Shown: positions 16,432 to 26,114 of the stretch, piece after piece
Layout of the letters: every line of letters starts with the position of its first letter
How positions within the stretch are numbered: position 1 is the first letter of the stretch
DNA from: CALLPQ01 sp038531745
Lineage (GTDB): Bacteria; Pseudomonadota; Alphaproteobacteria; Caulobacterales; Parvularculaceae
Direction: 5' to 3'
NCBI GenBank assembly: GCA_038531745.1
Contig: JBCBBJ010000012.1
Coordinates: 1 to 64,000, forward strand
DNA length: 64,000 nt
The notes under the pieces: generated by a model
Told to the model about the DNA's origin: nothing
The model's database searches: none
What the model saw: the letters and a program-made list of their open reading frames with translations, nothing else
Position numbers and translations under genes: made by a program

Positions 16432-16469
16432 TTGACTACAAATGTCGCCACATATAGTCTACAAGTGTA
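16432..16469 (+). promoter_or_regulatory. Promoter with paired TACA-N2-TGT(A/C) dyads
   Basis: A possible promoter, TTGACT (16432-16437) and TATAGT (16453-16458) with a short 15-base spacer, is overlapped by two similar dyads: TACAAATGTC at 16437-16446 and TACAAGTGTA at 16460-16469, centred 23 bases apart. The pattern TACA-N2-TGTA is the core of BlaI/MecI-type operators. No BlaI or BlaR1 gene lies in the window. The promoter would drive the metallopeptidase lipoprotein at 16505. Confidence 0.45.
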
Positions 16470-16504
16470 AACAATGGGCGCTTCGGATTAGCACGAGACA
16501 TCTC

Positions 16505-17560
16505 ATGAAAAAAATAGGCCTTTTCGTTCTGGTCATAACTGCATTGCTCGGATGCGCCGCAAACCAGCGATCGCTGGCAGACAAATGCGCAGGCTTTTCG
16601 CCCTGCATCGTGAAAAACGATATTCTAATCCTGAGCGACGGCGATCAAGCTGCAGGTTGGCAGGGCGCTGCGCTCACGGCCCGTACGGCGTTTTATCAAT
16701 ATTTTGGCAAAGACGCGGCGCCGGTGGCAATTGTGCCTGGCGGACAAATCGACGAGACCATGACACAAGCGTTGCGTGCCGCCGGGTACACGCTGCACCT
16801 GCCGTGGCTGACCGATGCCGATAAACAGGCGCTTCAGATTGGTTCAATCCGCGAGCAGATACGCAACCAGACCAAAGACCTCCAACCGGCGCAACAGGAT
16901 GCCCTTATCGCCCAAGCCCTTCAACAGGCCGGGTTATCAGAAGATCGTCCCGACCCTGACAATAGCAAAGCACAAACTGCGGAGGAACTCGGCGCGCTGA
17001 CCCATGAACTAGGTCATCTGTGGTTTATCGAAGCGTTCGAGAAAGAGGATTTTGCAGGCCCTGTCCCGGCCAAGCGCTATGGCGGCTGGGCGCCGGATTG
17101 GCTCGATGAGACCGCGGCAATCCTGCTTGAAAACGATCAATTGACGCTGGCCCGTCGGACGCAGTTTGAAAACCTGGCGACAACTGATCTTTATGCGCTC
17201 AGCACGTTTCTGACTATGGAGCACCCGTCCCTTCAGGCGACGGCGGCCCTGGAGCAGCGGTTCGGCGCTCAATCTGATGATGGAGGCAGCCGCGCTATTG
17301 TCCTAACCGGCAAAGAGGCAGAGGAGTTTCAGCGGCTATCGGCGGGCGGTGATCCTCTTTTATTTTATCTACAAGTTCGGGCGTTCACGGACTTTATCCT
17401 CGCCACCACAGCGGACGAACGGATTTTTGCCGGACTAACATCTTTCCTGCAACAAGGCCGCTCCTTCGAAGACTGGGTTGCTGACCGTCCAGAATTTATG
17501 TCCTTTAGCGATCTGCAAAGTCAGTGGGACCGTTGGGTTGCGTCAAGACTCACACAATAA
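16505..17560 (+). CDS. Lipoprotein with a gluzincin-type zinc peptidase motif
   Basis: An exported lipoprotein of 351 residues. Residues 1-17 form a lipoprotein signal (MKKIGLFVLV... LLGC) with the lipidated Cys17. The zinc motif HELGH occupies 167-171, and the probable third ligand is Glu202 in WLDETAA, an arrangement of gluzincins in the MA clan. The rest is not recognisable. The ATG at 16505 is chosen because it begins the signal peptide; a frame start at 16442 would put 21 residues before it. Substrate is unknown. The upstream region carries operator-like dyads, and the next gene, convergent, is a serine peptidase. Confidence 0.75.
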   Translation: MKKIGLFVLVITALLGCAANQRSLADKCAGFSPCIVKNDILILSDGDQAAGWQGAALTARTAFYQYFGKDAAPVAIVPGGQIDETMTQALRAAGYTLHLPWLTDADKQALQIGSIREQIRNQTKDLQPAQQDALIAQALQQAGLSEDRPDPDNSKAQTAEELGALTHELGHLWFIEAFEKEDFAGPVPAKRYGGWAPDWLDETAAILLENDQLTLARRTQFENLATTDLYALSTFLTMEHPSLQATAALEQRFGAQSDDGGSRAIVLTGKEAEEFQRLSAGGDPLLFYLQVRAFTDFILATTADERIFAGLTSFLQQGRSFEDWVADRPEFMSFSDLQSQWDRWVASRLTQ

Positions 17561-17579
17561 ATCCCATGACATCACTTTG

Positions 17580-19655
17580 CTAATTTTCCTCAAGCGCCTC
17601 GTCGGCATCACCATCGCCTCGCTTGTACTTCTCAAACCACGCCAGCGTGTAATCGGTCTTTGCGTTGAGACGCGAGGGGCGGCTTGCGATGCCGTGATTG
17701 GCGCCGGGGATGCGGACCATGACGCTTGGCACCTCGCGCAGTTGCAGGGCCTGGTAAAACTGCTCGGTCTCCGAAATCGGTGTGCGATAGTCATTCTCAC
17801 CGGTGATCAGCATGGTGGGCGTTTCCACATTGCCAACGAGCGATAAGGGAGAGCGCGCCCAATAATGCTCCAGCTCTTCCCAGGGGGGGCCCGGGAACTG
17901 GTTCGCGATCTGACCAATATAGCTATCGGCGGTTAGCACCTTGGACACCCAGTTGATGACGGGTTTGGCCGCCATGGCCGCGTTGAACCGGTTCGTGAGC
18001 CCGATGGCGTAGGCAGTGGCAATACCGCCAGCCGAGCCCCCCGCGATAAACAGGTTCTCCGCATCGGCAAAGCCGTTTTCAATGGTCCAATCCACCGCCG
18101 ACATATGATCGGCGAAATCGTCCGGGCTCGAATATTTGTATTTCAGCAGGTTGGCAAAGTCGCTGCCATAGCCAATGGAGCCACGATGATTGTCGTAAAT
18201 CACTACATAACCCGCCGCCGCCATCCGCTGAAGCTCCGCTGAAAAATGCGGGCCATAGGCAAGGTGCGGGCCGCCGTGAATTTCGATGATCAGCGGATAG
18301 GTTTTACCTTCCTCATAGTCCGGCGGTGTGATCATCCATCCCTGAATGTCCAACCCATCGAGCGATGACGCAAAGGTAAATGATCGGACTTCTCCGAGAT
18401 CGCGGTGCGCGAGCACATCTTCATTCAGGGCTGTTAGCCGTTTCGTCCGTCCACCGCGCAATACATAAAGGTCAGCCGGACGATGGGCTGATCCCTGTGT
18501 ATAGACAATCGCCCCCCCGCGACCGGCATCATAGGTACCGCTCACATAGGGCCGCCCGATGGTGGTGCCGCCGATCCCCTCTACCGCCACCCGTCGTTTC
18601 CCATTGGTCCCCACAACACCGATGAAATTCTCGCCCCTATTCTGGTAGGTGAATGCGATTTCGGAATTGGAAAGCCATTGCGGATTGCCCGTCCGCCGAT
18701 CAAGTCCATCGGTCAGGAGCGTCGGATTGGTTCCTGCACGGTCCATCACATAAATATCGGTGGGTAAAAAGGGCTCCTGCGCATTGCTGGTGCGCAAATA
18801 GGCGATCCGCTGCCCATTGGGGGAGACTTTGGGCGCCGCCTCAACACCGGGTTGATCGGTCAAATGGGTGAGCACGCCTGTTTCGACCGCGACGGCAAAA
18901 ATATCCGCTTCGCGCGATTCCAGCGCCCAGCCCTTATGCCGGTTTGCGGAGAACAGGATCTCGCCTCCATCAGGGGTGAAAGAGAGCGGCCCGCGATGGT
19001 TGAACTCCCCGCTGGTCAGTTGCCGTGCGGTCCCTCCATCGGCCGGGACAATAAAGAGGTGGTCATAGGCAAGGTCGAGAAACCCCGCCCCATTGGTGCG
19101 GTACCGCGCGCGGTCGATCACCCTTGCCGGCGGTGCCCATTGCGCGCCCTCGGGTTTTTTTGGACTTTTGATGAGCGGTTTGCTTTTTACCGTCACCGCC
19201 ATGGAAAAGGCGAGCGCATCGCCGTCCGGTGACCAGACAAGACCACGTGGTCGCTCCGTATAGGTCCCAATTAGGGCGCGTCGCCCGCTCTCCAGATAAT
19301 GGACATAAAGCCCGGTACGCCCGCCCTCATTTTGCAGATAGGCAATACGCCTCCCATCCGGCGACCAGCGCGGCGAAGCATAAGACCCCTCATCGGCGAG
19401 CAGCGGCTCGTGCACCGTGCCGTCAAGCGAGACCAGCCACACATGAGAGCGCGTGCGGTCAACCATCACATCATTAGAGCGGCGGATATAAAGAGCCTGT
19501 TTTCCATCGGGAGATATCTCGGGCGCATCCGCCCATTCCAGATCAAAAACATCAGCCGCCGTGAACGGACGAGTTTCCTCTTGCGCCCACGCGCCAGAAT
19601 GAAAACCAAACAGAGAACTCAATAGGAAGACTGCTGACGCAAGACAAAAATGCAT
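17580..19655 (-). CDS. Secreted S9-family serine peptidase
   Basis: A prolyl-oligopeptidase-family enzyme (acylaminoacyl-peptidase/DPP-like), 691 residues. A Sec signal peptide spans about residues 1-24, ending near GAWAQ. A beta-propeller with WD40-like (PD40/TolB-type) repeats such as SPDGKQALYI and SPDGRRIAYL occupies about 30-400. The C-terminal alpha/beta hydrolase has Ser541 in GGSAGG, Asp622 in GENDYRTP and His654 in ANHG. It probably cleaves short peptides in the periplasm. The ATG at 19655 has GAGGG six bases upstream. The gene is convergent with the lipoprotein metallopeptidase. Confidence 0.92.
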   Translation of the reverse strand: MHFCLASAVFLLSSLFGFHSGAWAQEETRPFTAADVFDLEWADAPEISPDGKQALYIRRSNDVMVDRTRSHVWLVSLDGTVHEPLLADEGSYASPRWSPDGRRIAYLQNEGGRTGLYVHYLESGRRALIGTYTERPRGLVWSPDGDALAFSMAVTVKSKPLIKSPKKPEGAQWAPPARVIDRARYRTNGAGFLDLAYDHLFIVPADGGTARQLTSGEFNHRGPLSFTPDGGEILFSANRHKGWALESREADIFAVAVETGVLTHLTDQPGVEAAPKVSPNGQRIAYLRTSNAQEPFLPTDIYVMDRAGTNPTLLTDGLDRRTGNPQWLSNSEIAFTYQNRGENFIGVVGTNGKRRVAVEGIGGTTIGRPYVSGTYDAGRGGAIVYTQGSAHRPADLYVLRGGRTKRLTALNEDVLAHRDLGEVRSFTFASSLDGLDIQGWMITPPDYEEGKTYPLIIEIHGGPHLAYGPHFSAELQRMAAAGYVVIYDNHRGSIGYGSDFANLLKYKYSSPDDFADHMSAVDWTIENGFADAENLFIAGGSAGGIATAYAIGLTNRFNAAMAAKPVINWVSKVLTADSYIGQIANQFPGPPWEELEHYWARSPLSLVGNVETPTMLITGENDYRTPISETEQFYQALQLREVPSVMVRIPGANHGIASRPSRLNAKTDYTLAWFEKYKRGDGDADEALEEN

Positions 19656-19803
19656 GGTTACCCTCGCCTATAAAATCGCGATAGCCACATACGGCCCGCC
19701 AATTCCCATGACTATTGCAGAAGACGGATATGCACACAATTCACAGCAAGCATGAAGCGTAACATGATGCGGGCAACAGAATTCCTCACGGTAGGCTCAC
19801 GCG

Positions 19804-20646
19804 TTATTTGACGCTGGTCTTCTTACGTTTGAACCAGCCACTTGCCTTAGCCCCGTCAATTTCCTCAGAAGCCGCTTCACTGGCGAGGCGCTCAAGGGCG
19901 GCAACGGCATCTTCCGGGGATTGGCGTTCGGGGACCACAAGGCCCATGGAGAAAACAGTCTTTGCCGCTTCTTCCACCGTCATGTCCAGAACCCGCAAAG
20001 ATGCGCGCGGCACAAAAATCAAAAATCCTGAGGTGGGGTTAGGCACCGTGGGAATAAAAATGCTCGTCAAGTCAGTGCCCTGATCATCCAATTGCTCGAG
20101 GATTTCACCTTTGGCAGAGCCAACAACAAAAGCCATGACCCATAACCCTTTGGAGGGGTACTCAACCAGCGCCACCTCCTTAAAGGAGCGGTCGGATTGT
20201 TGCAGGGCGGTTTCGAATACATTTTTCAAAAAGCGGTAAAGGTTGCGCACCACCGGCATGGACTCAACGATGTTCTCGCCCGCCCGGATGAGTGTGCTAC
20301 CGATGAAATTCCGGGCCATGGCGCCCAGAATGATCAGACCCAGGATCGCCACCAGCACCCCGAAAAACGGGATCGCTTCCAGTACTGTGTCAACGTCACT
20401 GCCGCTATCGGGAAGCCAGCCTTTTACGAACGTGTCGACCCGCTTCAACGGCCCGTTCAGGAACCACAGGATGATCGCCACGGTAATACCGATGGGCGCG
20501 GCAACAACGATACCGGCAAGAAAGTTTGCGCGCAGACGCCCCAACAGGCTGGGTTTGCTGGCCTTGATCAGGGGGTCGTTGGCGCGCGCGGCACGCCCCT
20601 GCTGCCCCTCTTCGGGGTTGGGATCGGTTGAATTGCTTCCTGCCAT
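19804..20646 (-). CDS. DUF502 membrane protein
   Basis: An inner-membrane protein of the DUF502 (COG2928) family, 280 residues. A polar N-terminus is followed by LRANFLAGIVVAAPIGITVA, the conserved first membrane helix of the family (about 38-60), and a second helix near 90-112 (IPFFGVLVAILGLIILG). The soluble domain contains VALVEYPSKGLWVMAFV and PTVPNPTSGFLIFVPR, both family hallmarks. The C-terminal 50 residues are charged. The biochemical function of the family is not established. GAGAG precedes the ATG. Confidence 0.9.
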   Translation of the reverse strand: MAGSNSTDPNPEEGQQGRAARANDPLIKASKPSLLGRLRANFLAGIVVAAPIGITVAIILWFLNGPLKRVDTFVKGWLPDSGSDVDTVLEAIPFFGVLVAILGLIILGAMARNFIGSTLIRAGENIVESMPVVRNLYRFLKNVFETALQQSDRSFKEVALVEYPSKGLWVMAFVVGSAKGEILEQLDDQGTDLTSIFIPTVPNPTSGFLIFVPRASLRVLDMTVEEAAKTVFSMGLVVPERQSPEDAVAALERLASEAASEEIDGAKASGWFKRKKTSVK

Positions 20647-20854
20647 GCTACGCTCTCACGTCCCCGGGGCCCCGTCGGCCAAACTTCGCAGTAAGATAGG
20701 CTATTGCGCTAGTCTTAACCATCCCTTGAAAAGGAGCGCGCAGGCACCATGCGGCTGGCCCGATTGCTGATCAGCGCCAGCGCGCTATAACCCCAGACAT
20801 GCGGCGAGCCCAAAGGGTTACCGTTTTAGCGTCCGGCGGTGAGATGACCACAAT

Positions 20855-22132
20855 ATGACGGCAATATTGCACTTTCTTGGCACGGCACGCGGTCTTCTCG
20901 CGGTCCTAATCTGTGCCCTGGTCCTAACCGGCGCCGCGGCGTTCGTATTGCAAGATAATATTGGCCGGTTTCTGATCAATCCGCGCACCCCGTTTCAAAT
21001 GAGTGTCGAGCCCCCCGCCCCCGATTACCAGACGCCGGGCGCGTGGCTTTATCATCCAACCCATCGGGCATGGTCGACGCGAGGATGGTCGGGCGAGGCC
21101 AGTTCAAGTGGCAATGAGCCCCCCTTTGCTGATATTTTCTACGTGCACGGGTTTGCCGCCACGTCGGGTGAACGGTGGAACCGGTTAAGTGCTGATGATG
21201 ATATCGCGCGTGCGCTGGCGCAAACCGTTGTGCCCAATGAGCTTGGCCCCTTCGCCCGCCAGGGCCAGGTGCATGCGCCCCATTATCGCGGTGCGTCGCT
21301 TTTTGCCCGGTTCACCCACAAATATGACGGGCGCGCCGCGTACCAACTGGCTTTTGATGATGTGGACCGTGCCTTTCGTCAGTACCTTAATGAAGCGGAC
21401 CCTGATCGGCCCTTGATCATTGTGGGATATCGCCAGGGCGCTTTATTGCTTGCGGGCGTTCTAAAAAAACACCTGGCAGCCGACCCGGTTCTCAAGCGCC
21501 GCCTGACGGCGGCCTATTTGATTGATCGCGGTCTACCAACTAACGCCTTCGCCGCCGCCACGGCGCCCCCTACCGGCACTATCAATGTGGGATTTCCCTT
21601 ATGCCAGGCCGCAACCCAAACCGGCTGCGTAGTGACGTACCGCGCGCTTCGCCGTGATGAGCCCCGCGCCATTACCCGGGCGCGCCGCCGGGTATTGGCG
21701 TGGACACAGTCCGAAGAGAGTGCGCTGGACCTCACCTCTTTGGAAAATACGCCAATTGCCTGCGTAAACCCGGTTTCAGCGCCAACGCCACCCGCACCGG
21801 GCACCCAAAAACGTCACCGGGGTGCCGCCTCGGCAAGTGGTCTGGCGCCCGGTCAAGAGCCCACCTTAATTGCTCAGGCCTTTGCAGCCCAATGTGTCGA
21901 TGGGCTTCTCCTCATCAATCGGCCAGAGAAAGCTTATCTGCGCACCCGGCGCTGGTTCGGTCGCCAGTGGCGCAACCGGCCCTACAATTGGTTTTATGGC
22001 GACCTTTCCGCTGACGTGAAACGCCGCCGCCTGTTACATACGCCCGTCCTCGCCGAGCAGGTTCGCCAACTTGCCCCCATCGACGGGGCCATTGATTTCG
22101 GCGAAAGCCCAATCAAAAAAGTACCTAATTAA
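20855..22132 (+). CDS. DUF3089 alpha/beta-hydrolase-like protein lacking the usual serine
   Basis: A 425-residue protein with one N-terminal membrane helix (about 10-32), followed by a DUF3089 fold: DIFYVHGFA, HAPHYRGASLFA, and FDDVDRAFRQYL before the nucleophile elbow. In this family the elbow normally reads GHSQG. Here it is GYRQG at 191-195, with Arg193 in the serine position; the codons (GGA TAT CGC CAG GGC) leave no doubt about the reading. The protein may be a pseudoenzyme or use other chemistry. The gene ends 28 bases before galU and is probably co-transcribed with it. Family assignment is by motif order. Confidence 0.72.
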   Translation: MTAILHFLGTARGLLAVLICALVLTGAAAFVLQDNIGRFLINPRTPFQMSVEPPAPDYQTPGAWLYHPTHRAWSTRGWSGEASSSGNEPPFADIFYVHGFAATSGERWNRLSADDDIARALAQTVVPNELGPFARQGQVHAPHYRGASLFARFTHKYDGRAAYQLAFDDVDRAFRQYLNEADPDRPLIIVGYRQGALLLAGVLKKHLAADPVLKRRLTAAYLIDRGLPTNAFAAATAPPTGTINVGFPLCQAATQTGCVVTYRALRRDEPRAITRARRRVLAWTQSEESALDLTSLENTPIACVNPVSAPTPPAPGTQKRHRGAASASGLAPGQEPTLIAQAFAAQCVDGLLLINRPEKAYLRTRRWFGRQWRNRPYNWFYGDLSADVKRRRLLHTPVLAEQVRQLAPIDGAIDFGESPIKKVPN

Positions 22133-22160
22133 TCCGTACCAGCACCATAAGGAAATCCCT

Positions 22161-23030
22161 GTGACCTCCATTAAGAAACTTGTTGTCCCCGTGGCCGGTC
22201 TTGGCACCCGGGTTTTACCGGCGACAAAAACAACGCCCAAAGAAATGCTCACCGTGGTTGACCGCCCTCTGATCGATTATGTGATCGCCGAGGCCCATGA
22301 TGCCGGCATCGAACACATCATTCTTGTAACCGGGCGCGGTAAAGGCGCGATCGAAGACTATTTCGACCATGCATTTGAATTGGAGGCAACGCTGGACGGC
22401 AAGGGCAAGACCGATATTCTTGACGACTTAACAAGTCGATTGCCGCAGGCCGGTGCCATTTCATATACCCGTCAACAAGCGCCCCTCGGCCTTGGCCATG
22501 CGGTCTGGTGCGCGCGTGATCTCGTGGGTGATGCGCCCTTTGCGGTCTCGCTGCCCGATGAGATCGTTGCGAGTCGCCCCGGTTTTTTGAAACAGCTTGT
22601 GGACGCCCACGCCCGGGTTGGCGGTAATCTTGTGGCGGTCGAAGATGTGCCGCGCGAAGACACCAGCAAATATGGCGTGATCAGTCCTGCAGGGCAGGAT
22701 GGCAATCTGATCAAGATGACCGGCATGGTCGAAAAGCCCGCCGCCCACGAGGCACCGTCTACCTATAGGATTATCGGGCGCTATATTCTGCAACCGGACA
22801 TTTTTAATCACCTCGCCAATCAGGAGCGCGGCGCGGGCGGCGAAATTCAGCTTACCGACTCCATGAACACCCTCGCAAAGCAGCAGGATTTTCATGCCGT
22901 GCTGTGCGGCGGTGAAATCCACGATTGCGGCTCAAAAATCGGCTGGCTGCAAGCCAATGTGAAACTGGGGCTTGACCACCCCACATTGGGTCCGGCTCTC
23001 GCGAGCTATATTGACGCGTTACGCGGGTAA
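22161..23030 (+). CDS. galU: UTP-glucose-1-phosphate uridylyltransferase
   Basis: Makes UDP-glucose from UTP and glucose-1-phosphate, the substrate of the Ugd encoded at 5924. It has 289 residues, as expected. The nucleotide-binding start is KKLVVPVAGLGTRVLPATKT, and GGEIQLTDSM appears near the C-terminus. The GTG at 22161 is preferred because AAGGA lies seven bases upstream and the family begins at this point; the in-frame ATG at 22071 overlaps the previous gene. A short palindrome, CGGGTAAATACCCG, spans the stop codon. Confidence 0.95.
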   Translation: MTSIKKLVVPVAGLGTRVLPATKTTPKEMLTVVDRPLIDYVIAEAHDAGIEHIILVTGRGKGAIEDYFDHAFELEATLDGKGKTDILDDLTSRLPQAGAISYTRQQAPLGLGHAVWCARDLVGDAPFAVSLPDEIVASRPGFLKQLVDAHARVGGNLVAVEDVPREDTSKYGVISPAGQDGNLIKMTGMVEKPAAHEAPSTYRIIGRYILQPDIFNHLANQERGAGGEIQLTDSMNTLAKQQDFHAVLCGGEIHDCGSKIGWLQANVKLGLDHPTLGPALASYIDALRG

Positions 23031-23134
23031 ATACCCGTGTCCCGCTTGCCCGTCGCCTGCTTGCCCGTCACTTTGAGTATTGACGGAGCACAAATCAGCC
23101 TGCGCTGAAGACCGAATTTGCGTTTTCCCGGCCG

Positions 23135-23965
23135 TCAGCCCGCGTTAGTTTCAACCGTCTCAGCGCCCGACAAGACCTCAATCATCTGCGGATGGGTCAC
23201 GCTGACGGAGGGGCCGTTTATCCACTCCAGATAGCCCCGCACACGAATGGTTTTGCCGATTAGACTTTCAACGGCAAAACCCGTTTTTGCCCATTGCCGA
23301 ACGACGCGCATCGGCACCGTCGCCGTCACATCTTCGCGGTAGTCAGAACCAAAATTGATATAGGCACGGCGCCGGCCAAGACGCGCCTCTATCACCCGGC
23401 CCACGAGCACCTGGATTGAGCCGATAGCATCGCGGCAATCATCAACCTGATTGGCATTTCGCACGCGGTAAAATGGCAAATTCCAGAGGCCATTGCGGCG
23501 CTCTCGGGCGCTTTGTTCAATGGCTAGAAACCGGGTGATCCGTGCCGTATTTTCCGTGGTGGGAAAAACCCGGGCGGCCCCGCGAGCAAGCAAAAGCGCG
23601 GCCAGCGCCCCATCACTGTCAGCGCGCGGCGATAGCATCGCGGATTGAACACCCCATCGGTCTGGCGTCCCCAACGCCGATGTGGGCACCTCAGCAAACC
23701 CGCCTAGACAATCGGCCATGATTGAGCGCGCTTGCCCGGCGAACGCCCGCGCACCGGGCATCAAGTCTTCCGGGTGGGGACTGATCACGTCGGCCACATC
23801 ATAAAGCGCATCGCCCTCGGCGAACCGATGGCCCAAAATCGCACGGCGAAAAGACGGCGTGGCGCAATGCGCTATTATTGGTTGGTGCACCAAGGGTGCG
23901 GCGAGGAAAGCAGTGAGCACATCCCGCCGCGCCAAAGTCAGCCGCGGCCGGTTAAAGCCTGCCAT
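23135..23965 (-). CDS. Thermonuclease (SNase)-like exported protein
   Basis: A 276-residue protein. The N-terminus carries an RRDVLTAFLAAP stretch that resembles a twin-arginine or uncleaved signal. An SNase-like region follows, with the family-like segment ARERRNGLWNLPFYRVR near residues 150-165, and then an OB-like C-terminal domain with IEARLGRRRAYINFGSDY. I could not confirm the full set of nuclease catalytic residues, so activity is uncertain. The ATG at 23965, with AGGTG eight bases upstream, overlaps the end of pbpC by 14 bases, which indicates translational coupling. The link to the A2M-PBP1C pair is unexplained. Confidence 0.65.
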   Translation of the reverse strand: MAGFNRPRLTLARRDVLTAFLAAPLVHQPIIAHCATPSFRRAILGHRFAEGDALYDVADVISPHPEDLMPGARAFAGQARSIMADCLGGFAEVPTSALGTPDRWGVQSAMLSPRADSDGALAALLLARGAARVFPTTENTARITRFLAIEQSARERRNGLWNLPFYRVRNANQVDDCRDAIGSIQVLVGRVIEARLGRRRAYINFGSDYREDVTATVPMRVVRQWAKTGFAVESLIGKTIRVRGYLEWINGPSVSVTHPQMIEVLSGAETVETNAG

Positions 23966-26114
23966 GGACACGCACCTGGACGCTGTGGGATTGGCCAGCC
24001 GCATCGGTGACGGCGATATCAAAAAAGCCGGGCCCTGCTGGCCGCCACACCGGGCCGCTTTCGCCGCTGGACCTGGTTAGTCCTTTGCCATTCACAAACC
24101 AATTTAACGGCTCCGCACCACCGCGCGCCGCCAGCACAAAACCCCGGTGTTGCGTATCTTGGGTTTGCGCGGGGCTATCAAAAGAAAGGAATAGCGAAAC
24201 CTGATCACGGGGAAACGTAATCTGCGGCCGGGATGTACGCAGTGGACGCACCGCTATGGGCGCCGTAATCGCGTCGAGAACCATTTCTTCGGGCGTTCTC
24301 GCAAAGCCATGGGGCCCATGGACAACATGCGTTTGCGCGGAAGGCTCCTCTTGGACCATATCAAAAAGGGAGAAGAGAAGCGGCGCCGCGCTTTTACGGC
24401 CCGTGGCACCGGGCCTGGGTGCGCCATCGGCCCGGCCAATCCAGACGATGATTGTATAGTCATCCGTGTACCCCGCCGTCCACGCATCGCGAAAGCCGTA
24501 GGACGTGCCGGTTTTGAAGGCAACGGCCGGCGCCGCTTCGGTCAAGGTCGCTGGCAAGCGCCCGGCCAAGGACGGCGCGGTGCGCAAAATGTCCGTAATC
24601 CGCTGAGCTGCCTGTGTTGAAACGAGCTGATGGCTATTGCTGGGATCCGCCGTTTCAGTGATATCCTGTTCACGCCAAATTAACGGCGCAACCTGTCCCC
24701 CATTGGCAAGCCCGGTATAAAGCGCCGCCAATTCTCGCAAGGTAACGCCAGCACCGCCAAGAGCGAGCGCCAAACCATCATCACTTTTTGCCCGCTGCCT
24801 TGTGCGCATCCGTACACCAACCATCTCCAGCGCGGCGGCAAACCGCGATGCCCCAACCTGATCGAGTGCCAATACCGCCGGCACGTTCAAAGAATGCTGT
24901 AACGCGTCGCGGATACGCACTTCGCCGCGAAACGTGCGGTCAAAATTTTCAGGGCTGTATCCCTGAAACGCCCGCGGCATGTCATTGATCACTTGGTCAG
25001 GCTGGAGGCTGCCATCGTCAAACGCCATCGCATAGATAAAGGGCTTGAGCGTTGAGCCTGGCGAGCGCACAGCCCGGGTAAGATCGTTCCACCCCCCAGG
25101 CTGCGTCAAGCCTGAAGAGCCCACGAGGGCGCGCACAGCACGCGTTTTATTCTCCACAATGATGATCGCCCCGGTCACCGGCATTTCCCGATGGCGCAGA
25201 TAGGTGGCGAGCATGGTTTCCGCTCGGCGTTGTAACGCGAGATCAAGGGTGAGCCGCCCGCCGGACTGACCACTGGCGTGTTGATCTGCCTTGGCGGCTT
25301 CATGGGCAAGATGCCAGGCCGCGCGAGGTAAGATATGACGACGGGTTGGCATGGGGTCAGTATCGGCTTGACGGGCAACTTCTGCTGATATCAGACCTGT
25401 ACTGACGATTTTCTGCAAAATTGTATGCCGGGCCTGGCGCGCCGCAGTACCGCGGCGATCTGGGCGCCGAGCCTCGGGCGCTTGCGGCAACGCAATTAAC
25501 AAAGCCCGCTGCGCCGGGGTGAGATAGGTTGGCGGGCGGTCAAACCAGATCAGGCTCGCCGCCTCCACCCCCTGAATGTTGCCGCCATAGGGCGCAAGCG
25601 TAAGATAAGCGGCAAGAATTTCATCCTTGGAATAGCGACGCTCTAATTGCAGGGCACGGATCATTTCGATGATCTTGGCCCCAACCGTGCGCGGCCTTGG
25701 CTCCAAAAGCCGTGCGGTTTGCATGGTAAGTGTTGATGCACCGGACACGATACGCCCCGCCCGTGCGCCATTGATCATTGCCCGGATGAGGGCGCGCCCA
25801 TCTATGCCCGCATGGGTATAAAAGCGCTTATCCTCAATGGCGATCAACTCCTCAATGAACGCCGGATCAATATGGCTAAGGTCAGCAGCAAATTGCCAGC
25901 GACCTGCCCCATTAGTAAAGCCATGGACCCACTGGCCCTGGTGATCGCGCACGATTGTACCCTGATCGGCAAGCCGATCCATGACTGGCGGAAACGCCAG
26001 ATCGAGGATCATCAGGAGCCCGATTAATAGCGCGAAACCCACTGCCAGCAGCGCGAATTGCGCACACCTCAAACCCGCAAAGGGACGCTGGGCAGGACCA
26101 GCAATTCCCATCAT
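23952..26114 (-). CDS. pbpC: Penicillin-binding protein 1C
   Basis: A bifunctional peptidoglycan synthase-type protein, 720 residues. It has a membrane anchor at about 18-40 and a GT51 transglycosylase domain with catalytic Glu94 in IEDKRFYTHAGID and the segment GASTLTMQTARLL. The transpeptidase domain has SPGSTLKPF (SxxK), SLN and KTGTS, and a BiPBP_C-like domain ends the chain. PBP1C usually lies beside an alpha-2-macroglobulin gene, as here. Its ATG overlaps the stop of that gene by four bases (ATGA), and its own 3' end overlaps the SNase-like gene. Confidence 0.95.
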   Translation of the reverse strand: MMGIAGPAQRPFAGLRCAQFALLAVGFALLIGLLMILDLAFPPVMDRLADQGTIVRDHQGQWVHGFTNGAGRWQFAADLSHIDPAFIEELIAIEDKRFYTHAGIDGRALIRAMINGARAGRIVSGASTLTMQTARLLEPRPRTVGAKIIEMIRALQLERRYSKDEILAAYLTLAPYGGNIQGVEAASLIWFDRPPTYLTPAQRALLIALPQAPEARRPDRRGTAARQARHTILQKIVSTGLISAEVARQADTDPMPTRRHILPRAAWHLAHEAAKADQHASGQSGGRLTLDLALQRRAETMLATYLRHREMPVTGAIIIVENKTRAVRALVGSSGLTQPGGWNDLTRAVRSPGSTLKPFIYAMAFDDGSLQPDQVINDMPRAFQGYSPENFDRTFRGEVRIRDALQHSLNVPAVLALDQVGASRFAAALEMVGVRMRTRQRAKSDDGLALALGGAGVTLRELAALYTGLANGGQVAPLIWREQDITETADPSNSHQLVSTQAAQRITDILRTAPSLAGRLPATLTEAAPAVAFKTGTSYGFRDAWTAGYTDDYTIIVWIGRADGAPRPGATGRKSAAPLLFSLFDMVQEEPSAQTHVVHGPHGFARTPEEMVLDAITAPIAVRPLRTSRPQITFPRDQVSLFLSFDSPAQTQDTQHRGFVLAARGGAEPLNWFVNGKGLTRSSGESGPVWRPAGPGFFDIAVTDAAGQSHSVQVRVHGRL

